From positions 1-34,717 of the forward strand of contig CAMJRB010000004.1 of NCBI GenBank assembly GCA_946408175.1: a stretch of 34,717 nucleotides of DNA. Reading direction: 5' to 3'. Shown in pieces: positions 1-8,142 of this stretch (position 1 is the stretch's first letter; each line of letters begins with the position of its first letter). Source of the DNA: an uncultured Holosporaceae bacterium (GTDB lineage: Bacteria; Pseudomonadota; Alphaproteobacteria; RUG11792). The translations under genes were made by a program, and so were the position numbers. Below the pieces are notes generated by a model that saw only the letters and a program-made list of their open reading frames with translations, was not told the DNA's origin and made no database searches.

Positions 1-51
1 GAAAATAATTGCTAATTTATACTTTTTTAATAAAAAGAATTCGCATGGTAC

Positions 52-80
52 TTGACGGATATTATAAAATATATTAGAAT
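52..80 (+). promoter_or_regulatory. Sigma-70-type promoter for the poly-G gene
   Basis: TTGACG at 52-57 and TAGAAT at 75-80 are separated by 17 bases, close to the sigma-70 consensus. The promoter lies about 28 bases upstream of a strong Shine-Dalgarno sequence (AGGTGG, 106-111) and an ATG at 115. It supports 115, not 191, as the start of the exported protein. Confidence 0.7.
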
Positions 81-114
81 ATTAATTGTTAAGTAATTAA
101 GTTATAGGTGGCCC

Positions 115-201
115 ATGAAATACTTAAAATTTTTAACAACCTCATTAATAATATTGGGGGGGGGGAGGTACAAACATAAATTGTCACTCTATGGAGGTTA
201 A
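115..201 (+). other. Out-of-frame signal-peptide leader ORF
   Basis: The ATG at 115 follows AGGTGG at 106-111 and opens a 28-codon frame beginning MKYLKFLTTSLIIL, a positively charged start and hydrophobic core typical of a signal peptide. It closely resembles the start of the exported protein at 3445 (MKYLNKILLSIAIV). As read, the frame runs through the G tract and stops at TAA 199-201, one base out of register with the 351-codon frame that follows. Removing one G would give a single 375-residue exported protein whose junction reads GGGTNINCHS before the Met encoded at 191. The leader is therefore probably the true N-terminus of the downstream gene, with this copy in the OFF state. Confidence 0.7.
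156..165 (+). repeat. Homopolymeric G10 tract, candidate phase-variation switch
   Basis: Ten consecutive G residues lie inside the signal-peptide coding sequence of the first gene, in a window where G is otherwise rare. Tracts of this kind change length by slipped-strand mispairing. Nine G (or twelve) would join the leader to the downstream frame, while ten breaks it. A sequencing or assembly error in a homopolymer is the main alternative. Confidence 0.75.
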
Positions 202-1246
202 TAATACAACAAATGTAACAGTTAATACAGATGAGAGATATAATAACATGTGTGTTGCTCCATTAATCAAATCTAAAACAGTTTGTGCAAAAAGCTTTTA
301 TGAAAAATATTCTCACCATATACCTAGAGAATACACAATAGATGGTATTATAAAGTTTTGTAAAAATAATGATGCTTTTGCTGTAATAGATTGTATTATA
401 GATTTTGCAACAATTTGTAATAAAATTGCATATTCCTTAATTTATGGTTCGCAAATGCAATATAAGAAATATAGTTATACAAAATCTAAGAATGCATTAA
501 ATGATTGGGCAAATAGCCTTAGGAACATTTCTGGTGGTATAATTCTCAAGCAAAAAGAGTATGATTCTTTCTTTTTCGTTCACGATGAATTAATTAATAA
601 GAGAATTATTGTTTTTAGTAATTTCTTAAAACGCCTTGATTCAGAAATTAAAGATGCAGATTTCAAAATATTCAATGATCCAAACTGTTTAGAACAAAAT
701 ATTTATTTAGTACAACTATTTAAATATTTAGGCAATAGAATACTAACACTATCGTGGAATGCATTGGACTCAATGTATAAAACCATTTCTGAGCTTGACA
801 AATCAAAAGATAATAAAAATATAAAAGAAGAATTAGAAAATTCTATACTCGGAAATATAATATTTCCATTTTATAATAATCTAAATAAAATGAAAGATAA
901 TTTATATGAACTAAAAAATTATATTAGGTGTATAGATTACAATAAAAATATATTAGACGAACAATTAAAATCTACTGCAGATTATATTGAGGATGTATTA
1001 CTTAATAGTCAAATACATATGTATAATTATTATTATACTAATTACAAAGAGTTGAAATATATAAAAAAGACAAAAAGAAGTAAGAGTCTGCGCAAGAAAA
1101 GTCTAATGTCTCGTAATGAATATTATCAGAATCGTTTAAAAACAGAAAAAATATTCCCAAAAGTCATTGAACACGAATATCCTACAAAGACTGACGACTT
1201 TGATGTAATAACTAGTGATTTGTATATAGATGAAGTCTCACAGTAA
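191..1246 (+). CDS. Unknown, probably exported protein (phase-variable N-terminus)
   Basis: This 351-codon open frame matches no family I recognise. It is mostly hydrophilic and helical, rich in Asn, Lys and Tyr, with a basic patch near residues 295-315 (KKTKRSKSLRKK) and an acidic C-terminus. The ATG at 191 has no usable Shine-Dalgarno sequence: the nearest GGAGG is about 22 bases away and a second lies after the ATG. The strong ribosome site is at 106-111, in front of a signal peptide one frame off. I therefore infer that the real protein is a 375-residue secreted product made only when the G tract has nine bases, and that 191 is the first Met after the mature-region boundary. It is followed by a bidirectional terminator shared with dnaK. 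Function unknown; a surface or effector role fits the signal peptide but is not shown. Confidence 0.65.
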   Translation: MEVNNTTNVTVNTDERYNNMCVAPLIKSKTVCAKSFYEKYSHHIPREYTIDGIIKFCKNNDAFAVIDCIIDFATICNKIAYSLIYGSQMQYKKYSYTKSKNALNDWANSLRNISGGIILKQKEYDSFFFVHDELINKRIIVFSNFLKRLDSEIKDADFKIFNDPNCLEQNIYLVQLFKYLGNRILTLSWNALDSMYKTISELDKSKDNKNIKEELENSILGNIIFPFYNNLNKMKDNLYELKNYIRCIDYNKNILDEQLKSTADYIEDVLLNSQIHMYNYYYTNYKELKYIKKTKRSKSLRKKSLMSRNEYYQNRLKTEKIFPKVIEHEYPTKTDDFDVITSDLYIDEVSQ

Positions 1247-1261
1247 TATATTCCAAGGAAA

Positions 1262-1290
1262 AATAGGGATTTGATTCCCTATTATTTTTA
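1262..1290. terminator. Bidirectional intrinsic terminator
   Basis: AATAGGGA at 1262-1269 pairs with TCCCTATT at 1276-1283 around a six-base loop. T-rich runs lie on both sides, so it can end transcription of the unknown gene from the left and of dnaK from the right; the two genes converge here. Confidence 0.8.
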
Positions 1291-1292
1291 TA

Positions 1293-3152
1293 TTACTTTG
1301 GTTGTTCTGGATTATTATTATCTTGTGGGTTTTGATTATTATTATTTTGAGCTTCTTTATACATTATTTCTCCTATTTTCATTGATGATTGTGTTAGTGT
1401 ATCAATTTTGTTTTTTATATCATCTACGTTATCTGTTGTTATAGCTTCTTTTAATGCATTTAAATCACTTTCTATTTTACTTTTATCATCAGTGGATAAT
1501 TTTTCTCCGTAATCTTTCAATCCTTGTTCAGTAGTATTAATCAAAGATTCTGCTTTATTTTTCTGCTCTATTAATTCTTTTCTCTTTTTATCTTCTTCAG
1601 CATTACTTTCAGCATCTCTCAACATTTGCTGTATATCAGCTTCTGATAATCCTCCTGAAGATTGAATTCTAATATTCTGTTCTTTGCCAGTAGCTTTATC
1701 CTTTGCTGAAACATTAACTATACCATTAGCATCAATGTCAAAAGTTACTTCTATTTGAGGTACTCCCCTACGAGCCGGTGGTATTCCTAATAAATCAAAT
1801 TCCCCCAATAATTTATTCTGAGCTGCTAGTTCTCTTTCTCCTTGATAAACTTTTATAGTTACTGCACTTTGATTATCTTCAGCAGTTGAGAATACTTGAC
1901 TCTTCTTGGTAGGAATTGTAGTATTCTTATCAATTAATCTAGTAAATATACCCCCGAGTGTTTCAATACCTAATGATAATGGAGTTACGTCAAGTAATAA
2001 TACATCCTTTACATCTCCTTGTAATACTCCTCCCTGAATAGCTGCTCCTAAAGCTACTACTTCATCAGGATTTACTCCCCTATTAGGGTCCTTACCGAAG
2101 AATTGTTTAACAGTCTCTATTACTTTAGGCATTCTGCTCATACCACCTACTAGTATTACGTCTTTTATATCACTTGTAGTTAATCCAGCATCTTTTAATG
2201 CTACTTTACATGGTTCTATTGTTCTTTTAATTAAATCATCTACTAATGATTCAAATTTAGCTCTAGTCAACTTTACATTTAAATGTTTAGGACCAGAAGC
2301 GTCAGCTGTTAAGAATGGTAAGTTTATTTCAGTTTGTAAAGAAGAAGATAATTCTATTTTAGCTTTTTCAGCAGCTTCTTTTAATCTCTGTAGGGCCATA
2401 GCATCTTTCTTTATATCTATGCCAGTATCCTTTTTAAATTCCTCTGCTAAGTATTCAATAATTCTATTATCGAAATCTTCACCACCGAGGAAAGTATCAC
2501 CATTAGTAGCTTTTACTTCAAATACTCCATCCCCTAATTCAAGTATAGATACATCGAAAGTACCTCCACCCAAATCGTAAACAGCTATTGATCCATTACT
2601 TTTTTTATCCATACCATAAGCCAAGGCAGCAGCTGTTGGCTCATTTATTATTCTTAATACTTCCAAACCAGCTATACGACCTGCATCTTTAGTAGCTTGT
2701 CTTTGAGAATCATTAAAGTAAGCTGGAACAGTTATTACAGCTTTGCTTACCTTTTCTCCAAGATGGGCTTCAGCTATTTCTTTCATTTTCATTAATATGA
2801 AAGCACTTACTTGACTAGGACTATAGTCTTTACCTCCAGCATTCACCCAAGCATCACCAGCTGATGAATTAACAATACTATAAGGGACTAATCCTTTGTC
2901 TTTCTGTACCATAGGATCGTTAAATTTTCTTCCTATCAATCTTTTTACTGCGAATATTGTATTATCGTGATTAGTTACTGCTTGGCGTTTTGCAGGTTCT
3001 CCCACTAATCTTTCACCATCTTTAGTAAAAGCAACTATTGATGGAGTTGTTCTTCTACCTTCTAAATTCTCTATTACTTTACCACTTTGACCATCCATTA
3101 TTGCAACACATGAATTAGTTGTACCTAAATCTATACCTATAACTTTTGACAT
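1293..3152 (-). CDS. dnaK: Chaperone DnaK (Hsp70)
   Basis: This is the ATP-dependent Hsp70 chaperone that binds exposed hydrophobic stretches of unfolded proteins, working with DnaJ and GrpE, neither of which is in this window. The 619-residue product starts with the phosphate-1 motif [12 protein letters not shown] and carries [14 protein letters not shown] and LVGGMSRMP of the ATPase domain, the linker [16 protein letters not shown], and a complete substrate-binding domain. I place the start at 3152 (MSKVIGID), with AAGGA about 9 bases upstream; an upstream in-frame start at 3179 would lie inside the operator. Oddly, the C-terminus ends in an Asn/Gln/Pro-rich stretch ([16 protein letters not shown]) rather than the acidic EEV-type tail common in bacterial DnaK. 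Upstream are a sigma-70-type promoter and a CIRCE element, so HrcA repression is likely. Confidence 0.97.
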   Translation of the reverse strand: MSKVIGIDLGTTNSCVAIMDGQSGKVIENLEGRRTTPSIVAFTKDGERLVGEPAKRQAVTNHDNTIFAVKRLIGRKFNDPMVQKDKGLVPYSIVNSSAGDAWVNAGGKDYSPSQVSAFILMKMKEIAEAHLGEKVSKAVITVPAYFNDSQRQATKDAGRIAGLEVLRIINEPTAAALAYGMDKKSNGSIAVYDLGGGTFDVSILELGDGVFEVKATNGDTFLGGEDFDNRIIEYLAEEFKKDTGIDIKKDAMALQRLKEAAEKAKIELSSSLQTEINLPFLTADASGPKHLNVKLTRAKFESLVDDLIKRTIEPCKVALKDAGLTTSDIKDVILVGGMSRMPKVIETVKQFFGKDPNRGVNPDEVVALGAAIQGGVLQGDVKDVLLLDVTPLSLGIETLGGIFTRLIDKNTTIPTKKSQVFSTAEDNQSAVTIKVYQGERELAAQNKLLGEFDLLGIPPARRGVPQIEVTFDIDANGIVNVSAKDKATGKEQNIRIQSSGGLSEADIQQMLRDAESNAEEDKKRKELIEQKNKAESLINTTEQGLKDYGEKLSTDDKSKIESDLNALKEAITTDNVDDIKNKIDTLTQSSMKIGEIMYKEAQNNNNQNPQDNNNPEQPK

Positions 3153-3172
3153 AATATTTATCCTTTTATAAA

Positions 3173-3199
3173 TTAGCACTCTCTGCTACCATCTGCTAA
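3173..3199 (-). promoter_or_regulatory. CIRCE-like operator (HrcA site) of dnaK
   Basis: On the plus strand TTAGCACTC (3173-3181), nine bases, then ATCTGCTAA (3191-3199) match the CIRCE consensus TTAGCACTC-N9-GAGTGCTAA. One arm is perfect and the other has six of nine bases. It sits between the promoter and the ribosome site, overlapping the expected transcription start, the usual place for HrcA repression. Confidence 0.8.
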
Positions 3200-3200
3200 C

Positions 3201-3229
3201 AGGATAACATAGATATGTATTGGGGTCAA
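3201..3229 (-). promoter_or_regulatory. dnaK promoter
   Basis: Read on the minus strand, TTGACC (3229-3224) and TATCCT (3206-3201) are 17 bases apart. The -35 side also reads CTTGACCCC, so a heat-shock sigma-32 promoter overlapping the same place cannot be excluded. Confidence 0.65.
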
Positions 3230-3362
3230 GTGCAAATTATGGGACAAAATATTATTTGTAACATATGTGTATATCTTAAAGTATAATATTGCCTTAACAT
3301 AATAGTAAATTATTTAGTATTTGATGAACTATAATTTTTTTATAAAAATGTAATAAATAGTA

Positions 3363-3389
3363 TTGACATTAACTATATCTTAATATAAT
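3363..3389 (+). promoter_or_regulatory. Promoter of the first coiled-coil exported protein
   Basis: A perfect TTGACA (3363-3368) and a perfect TATAAT (3384-3389) are separated by 15 bases, shorter than the optimal 17. They lie about 55 bases upstream of the start at 3445, in a region shared with the divergent dnaK promoter. Confidence 0.6.
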
Positions 3390-3444
3390 TTATTATTATA
3401 AATGACATTTTATGTTTAACTTTATTACGAATAGGAGGAGTTTT

Positions 3445-5607
3445 ATGAAATATCTTAATAAAATACTACTATCAATAGCTATAGTAAGCAGTTCCATTAA
3501 TGCAATGGATAAGAATAATCCATTAGGAAATAATACTAATGATTTAGCACAAAATGATACTACTAAGAAATTATCTACTAAGCATTTAATAAATAATTGG
3601 GAACCAACAATAAAAGATGAACAAAAATTGAAAGTTATATTTGGTAAATTCGAGGAAATAACGTCTCAATTAGCAAAAAATTTAAACGGGATTTTTAAGT
3701 CATTTACGCAATACGTAATGAGATGTGACGCTATGCAAGATAAATCAAAAAAACAGTTAAAGAAATTGGAAACTGACATATTAGAAATATCTCAAAAAAT
3801 TGGAGAAGTAAATGCTATAAATACTTTCGCCTCATCAAGTGTATGGTCACATGGTAATCATGGGTATAGCATGTCTCATTATGAAACCCGATTTAATAGC
3901 ACTCTTGCACGGCTTGAATTTAAAGAAATTATTAAAGATATTAAAAAACCAACTTATACTAGTGAAATAAAGGATGTATTTCAGAAGATAAATATAAAGG
4001 ATTATAATGAGTTAGCAATTGATATGCCTACAAGTGCTGTTCAATATGCTTCAATTAGCAATTTATTGAACAATATAAATGATAAAAATAGTACAATATA
4101 TGAAATATTATATGCTTTAAATAATAAAAGTGAGCGTTTATCAGGAAATTTTAAAACATTTAAAGATATGATTAATCAAAACTTAGTCAATATTACGGAA
4201 ATGTCAAGCAAATTACAGATATTAAATAATCAATTAAAATACGCTAATACTAACATTAATAAATTAGCAAAGAGTGCTTTATATACTAATAATCTTAATA
4301 AATATTATGATGCATGTACTTGTGCATTAAAAGCAAATTTAAACTTTAACAACAATAGTATACCATATAAAATGGAGGTTGCAACACTGGATTTTGATTC
4401 AGACTATATTATGCTACAAGAACATAAAAATCAATCTAATAACAAATTGAATTACACAAAATCAGAAAATAATAGTAAATCTAATAATGAATTGGCAATT
4501 CAGGAGGATAAACCATTAAGTGAAGAAGCTGATATTAGTACATTAGAATATAAGCTTAATGTATTAGAAAAGTTGATTAATAAATTAAGAAATGTTAATG
4601 AGACAACAAAAGATGTTCTGATTAATATTAGGAAGAAATTACTAAATTTTATTACTATTAATAAAGCATTACTACAGGAATATCCAGCGTTCCAAAAGGC
4701 AGTAAATGATACAATAAATGATATTGATAGTAATGTACAAATTGTATTAAATAATAACCATAATATTACTAATAGAATAAACATAGTACACAAATATGAA
4801 ACTGGACAGAAATTAAGTGAAATCAGCACATTAGAGACACGTCGACTAAACATGCAGAAAGCATATGGCATTTTAAAAACTAAGAACAAGATAATTGAGG
4901 ATCAACAAGACAAAATTAATTATTTAAGGAGTCAAAACCAGCGTTTGGTAGGGGAGCTCAAAAAAAGTGGTGCAGCACCAGAGAGCATCAGGGAAGTATT
5001 AAACCTCAATAATTCTAATAGAGAAAGAAGTAGAGAAAAAGAAATAGAACAGGGAAAACGAAACAATGAAAAAGGTGCCAAGAACAATCAGAAATCGCAA
5101 AGGGTAATAAACATTTGGAAGCCAATTAGTAATAAAAGCAATAAAGATAAATATAATAGGTACAAAAAAACTAAATCAAATAATCAAGAAAATACAATCA
5201 ATTATTTCCCAAACAATAATGAATACAATAGCAGAACAGGGAATAAAGAAAAAATTAGAAACAACAAAGGAACACCGAAGCAAATAAACTATAGAAATGA
5301 TGTTAGACAAAATGATAAAATCAAACGTGATTATATAAGAAATAAAGATGAATATAGTAGGGACACAAACATTAAATTCAATAGTCAAGGAAATAACATC
5401 AATTACTTCCAAAAAAATACTGGAGAAACTATAAATAATTCTCAGATAGAAAGACCCAAAGCAAAAGAACTAGAAACAGAAAGAAAGTCTAACAAAATAG
5501 CAAATAAACAAGGCGCTAATAACAATATGATAACTCTTAAGCACTTTAATCCTACTGTACTCTACTCTTTTCAGGGAAAAAGCAATATAGAGAACGAAAA
5601 TCAATAG
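3445..5607 (+). CDS. Large exported coiled-coil Asn/Lys-rich protein, unknown
   Basis: I do not recognise a family for this 720-residue protein. The start at 3445 is set by AGGAGG (3433-3438) and a clear signal peptide, MKYLNKILLSIAIVSSSINA followed by MD. The mature part is long, polar and mostly helical, with heptad-like stretches (about residues 375-510). A basic low-complexity C-terminal third begins at NRERSREKE (about residue 525), and an Asn-Tyr-Phe motif is repeated at about 582 (NTINYF) and 650 (NNINYF). The next gene on this strand has the same plan, the same RERSR motif and the same final ENQ, so the two look like diverged paralogues. After the TAG stop the frame stays open for 20 more codons rich in Ser, Asp and Glu. 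It is most likely secreted to the surface or host; function unknown. Confidence 0.85.
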   Translation: MKYLNKILLSIAIVSSSINAMDKNNPLGNNTNDLAQNDTTKKLSTKHLINNWEPTIKDEQKLKVIFGKFEEITSQLAKNLNGIFKSFTQYVMRCDAMQDKSKKQLKKLETDILEISQKIGEVNAINTFASSSVWSHGNHGYSMSHYETRFNSTLARLEFKEIIKDIKKPTYTSEIKDVFQKINIKDYNELAIDMPTSAVQYASISNLLNNINDKNSTIYEILYALNNKSERLSGNFKTFKDMINQNLVNITEMSSKLQILNNQLKYANTNINKLAKSALYTNNLNKYYDACTCALKANLNFNNNSIPYKMEVATLDFDSDYIMLQEHKNQSNNKLNYTKSENNSKSNNELAIQEDKPLSEEADISTLEYKLNVLEKLINKLRNVNETTKDVLINIRKKLLNFITINKALLQEYPAFQKAVNDTINDIDSNVQIVLNNNHNITNRINIVHKYETGQKLSEISTLETRRLNMQKAYGILKTKNKIIEDQQDKINYLRSQNQRLVGELKKSGAAPESIREVLNLNNSNRERSREKEIEQGKRNNEKGAKNNQKSQRVINIWKPISNKSNKDKYNRYKKTKSNNQENTINYFPNNNEYNSRTGNKEKIRNNKGTPKQINYRNDVRQNDKIKRDYIRNKDEYSRDTNIKFNSQGNNINYFQKNTGETINNSQIERPKAKELETERKSNKIANKQGANNNMITLKHFNPTVLYSFQGKSNIENENQ

Positions 5608-6041
5608 AATGTTAGTTCAGATTCAGTGAGTAGTAATGAAAGTTACTCAGAGAACGATAGTCTTGATTAATTTTTAGTCAATAAGATCAGTGCATTGTTG
5701 TTTATAGTACACTTTGCACTTTATTTCTTTTATATCAAATTTTTTTATTATATTCTTACGAATAATAATTATTGAACTATAATACATATTAATTTACAAA
5801 ATAAATTCGAATCTAATATTTATCAATTACTTATAATAGACAAGTATATAACAATACTTTTTGCATTGCATTCAATTATGTAATTATAATAAAATGTTAA
5901 TGACATGTTAACCTAATACAATTTAAAATAGATTTAAGGGGGATTTTTTCATTGTTTTGATATTCTCAAAATATCTCTGAATATTATTATTTTAAATATT
6001 TTAACATGCTTAATTTTTTAATAGAAATAATAGGGGGGTTT
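5608..6041. other. Intergenic gap between the two coiled-coil protein genes
   Basis: No gene is supported here. The first 63 bases continue the upstream frame past its stop (to TAA 5668-5670). AGTGCA (5689-5694) and TGCACT (5715-5720) could form a weak hairpin followed by a T-rich run, a possible terminator. An AAGGGGG at 5936-5942 resembles a ribosome site but is followed by no supported frame. Confidence 0.5.
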
Positions 6042-7895
6042 ATGCAAAATATTGATAAAAGTTTACGCTGTGCCATATCCATTGCATTAATGGCTAGTAG
6101 TAATTTATATGCTAGTGATGAGCCAGATATTTTTGATGAAATAAGTTTCAGTAAAAATAACATAATAAATAATAATGGAAATAATAATACATTAATACCA
6201 AATACAATTGAAACTATAAATAATAATAATGAGCCAAAATTAAATGAAAAAATTAATACAGTTAATAACCAATTTACTACTATACAAAGTACTAATAATA
6301 ATACACAACAAGAACCAATAAGTATCAAAACTACTAACAATAATATTCATCTAATCCAACAAAATGCACAACGAACTGATAAGACATTACAGGACTTATT
6401 GGCTAAGATGAACCAACAAGTACAAGAAGTATCCTTGAATTTTAATGAAAAGAATAGTAGAATACAAGAACTGTTAAAATTAATAAAGGATAATCAAAAT
6501 ATTATAATGACGTCATTAGATAAGACATCTAATGAAATAATAGACATAAGTAAAAAGCTTGGTACTTCAGAAGTAGAGCAAAATCAAATCAATACAGCCC
6601 TTGATAATCTAACAAGTAGGATCAACCATAGCAAGTTTCAGAGTACTTTTAATAATGAAATGATTACTCAAAAATCTAGCACTGAAACATTATCGGATAA
6701 TAAGGCTAATATAGAACAATATATATCAAACAATAGGAATATTAACTTAAATTTTCCAGAACTGAATTATGGACCATCAATTGGTAGATCAATAAGTAAA
6801 TTACAAAATAGTACTATGAAAAATCAATTAATTCAATTAAATACTAATATAAATAATTCACTTTATAAGCCATACTTCAATTTGAAACGTGACACTAAGA
6901 ATGAATTCCAAAATATTAATAAAAAACAAATAGAAATTGACAATACTATACAAAATCTTAATAACTTTCTTTATAAAATAAATGAAACTAGTAATGCTCA
7001 ATTAAAAAACACAGCAGATCATAATGAAACAATAAGATACTTCCAAGAAAAAATTAATATTTTATTGGAATCCAATAACCAAAACACACTAACGAGTATT
7101 CCACAATTTAATATTAATAAGGATACTGTACTACCTATTAATAATGATATTATTTTACAATCTGCTAACAATATTGCAAACAATGATGTAAATAAAATTC
7201 AATTACTTGAAAATAGTGATATTGATAATATTAATAGCTCTGTACCAGTAAAAGATGTATTAAGGAATATTAATATAAAATTTAGTTTATTTGATAGTAA
7301 TAATAACGAATTGGATAACAAATTTAATAAATTAAATCAATTAATAAATGCTAGGAATAATAAAACAATTAATAATCTTAATAGCCTAAAAAACAATATA
7401 AATAAAGTATTTAACAAAATAAATAGTGTCTCTTCCTATAATAAGGAACACGTATTAGAAATTAAGAGACAACAGCAATTTATGTGTTGTTTAGAAAACG
7501 AAAAAGGTATTCGTCAAACTCTTACTAATAAATACCAAACATTAAGCAAGGAAAACATAAAATTAAAGAATGATAATAGCGTTTTACACAACTCAGTACA
7601 TTTATGGAAAAGTAAATATAATAATGTTGTAGAAAACAGGAAGAAAAATAGTGATAGTAACATAGACAATAGGGAAAGAAGCAGAGATAGAGAACTAAGT
7701 AATGCAAAAAAATTAAGGAATAATACTAACATGAATAAAAAAGCAATCACTATAGAAATTCACAATAAAAAACAAACAATTAATGGAGCCATTAGATACG
7801 AAAGCAATAATAAGAATAATAAATCTTTATTGCAACCAAAATTTATCCCAAATCCTAAGAAAGTTATATTGGATAGTGAAGATGAAAATCAATAA
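6042..7895 (+). CDS. Large exported coiled-coil Asn-rich protein, paralogue
   Basis: This 617-residue protein is of no family I recognise. The start at 6042 follows AGGGGGG (6032-6038); the signal peptide reads MQNIDKSLRCAISIALMASSNLYA before SDEPD. The first 100 mature residues are extremely Asn-rich, then come long predicted helices, including a coiled-coil segment near residues 480-530. The motif NRERSRDRE at about 541-549 and the acidic end DSEDENQ echo the preceding gene, which has NRERSREKE and ends NIENENQ. Together with matching length and architecture this supports common descent, although overall sequence similarity is low. An intrinsic terminator follows. The likely place of action is outside the inner membrane; whether it reaches the host is unknown. 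Confidence 0.85.
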   Translation: MQNIDKSLRCAISIALMASSNLYASDEPDIFDEISFSKNNIINNNGNNNTLIPNTIETINNNNEPKLNEKINTVNNQFTTIQSTNNNTQQEPISIKTTNNNIHLIQQNAQRTDKTLQDLLAKMNQQVQEVSLNFNEKNSRIQELLKLIKDNQNIIMTSLDKTSNEIIDISKKLGTSEVEQNQINTALDNLTSRINHSKFQSTFNNEMITQKSSTETLSDNKANIEQYISNNRNINLNFPELNYGPSIGRSISKLQNSTMKNQLIQLNTNINNSLYKPYFNLKRDTKNEFQNINKKQIEIDNTIQNLNNFLYKINETSNAQLKNTADHNETIRYFQEKINILLESNNQNTLTSIPQFNINKDTVLPINNDIILQSANNIANNDVNKIQLLENSDIDNINSSVPVKDVLRNINIKFSLFDSNNNELDNKFNKLNQLINARNNKTINNLNSLKNNINKVFNKINSVSSYNKEHVLEIKRQQQFMCCLENEKGIRQTLTNKYQTLSKENIKLKNDNSVLHNSVHLWKSKYNNVVENRKKNSDSNIDNRERSRDRELSNAKKLRNNTNMNKKAITIEIHNKKQTINGAIRYESNNKNNKSLLQPKFIPNPKKVILDSEDENQ

Positions 7896-7928
7896 ATAAG
7901 TGGTTATAATGACATAGGGAAGAATATA

Positions 7929-7966
7929 CCTGTATTTTCTTAAGTATAATACAGGAGATATTTTTA
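7929..7966 (+). terminator. Intrinsic terminator after the second coiled-coil gene
   Basis: CCTGTATT (7929-7936) pairs with AATACAGG (7948-7955), followed by AGATATTTTTA. It lies 34 bases after the stop codon. Confidence 0.7.
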
Positions 7967-8035
7967 CTATGGTCGTTTTGATGATGAATGATATTTGCAA
8001 TTTGTTTTTCTATATTAGTATTTACTAAATTAGCT

Positions 8036-8079
8036 ATTAATATACAGATTATTTGTCCAACTGTCAGTAATAAATTATT
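8036..8079 (-). pseudogene. Duplicated fragment of the lgt 3' end
   Basis: These 44 bases match 8204-8247, inside lgt, with only two differences and in the same orientation. Read on the minus strand the fragment encodes NNLLLTVGQIICIL, the same peptide as in Lgt (NNLLLTVGQILCIL), then diverges. It has no start or neighbouring lgt sequence and looks like a relic of a local duplication. Confidence 0.65.
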
Positions 8080-8142
8080 TCCTTAGTTTTGTACACTATA
8101 GTAGTAAATAAATCTATAGATTTGTCCATAAATATATTATTA

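Noticed and set aside
4500-4889. Long antisense open frame within the first coiled-coil gene
   Set aside because: It is a hydrophobic shadow of an AT-rich Asn/Lys coding frame with no ribosome site; the sense gene is clearly supported.
5987-6340. Antisense open frame overlapping the start of the second coiled-coil gene
   Set aside because: It is a shadow of poly-Asn codons read backwards (Leu/Ile/Val-rich).
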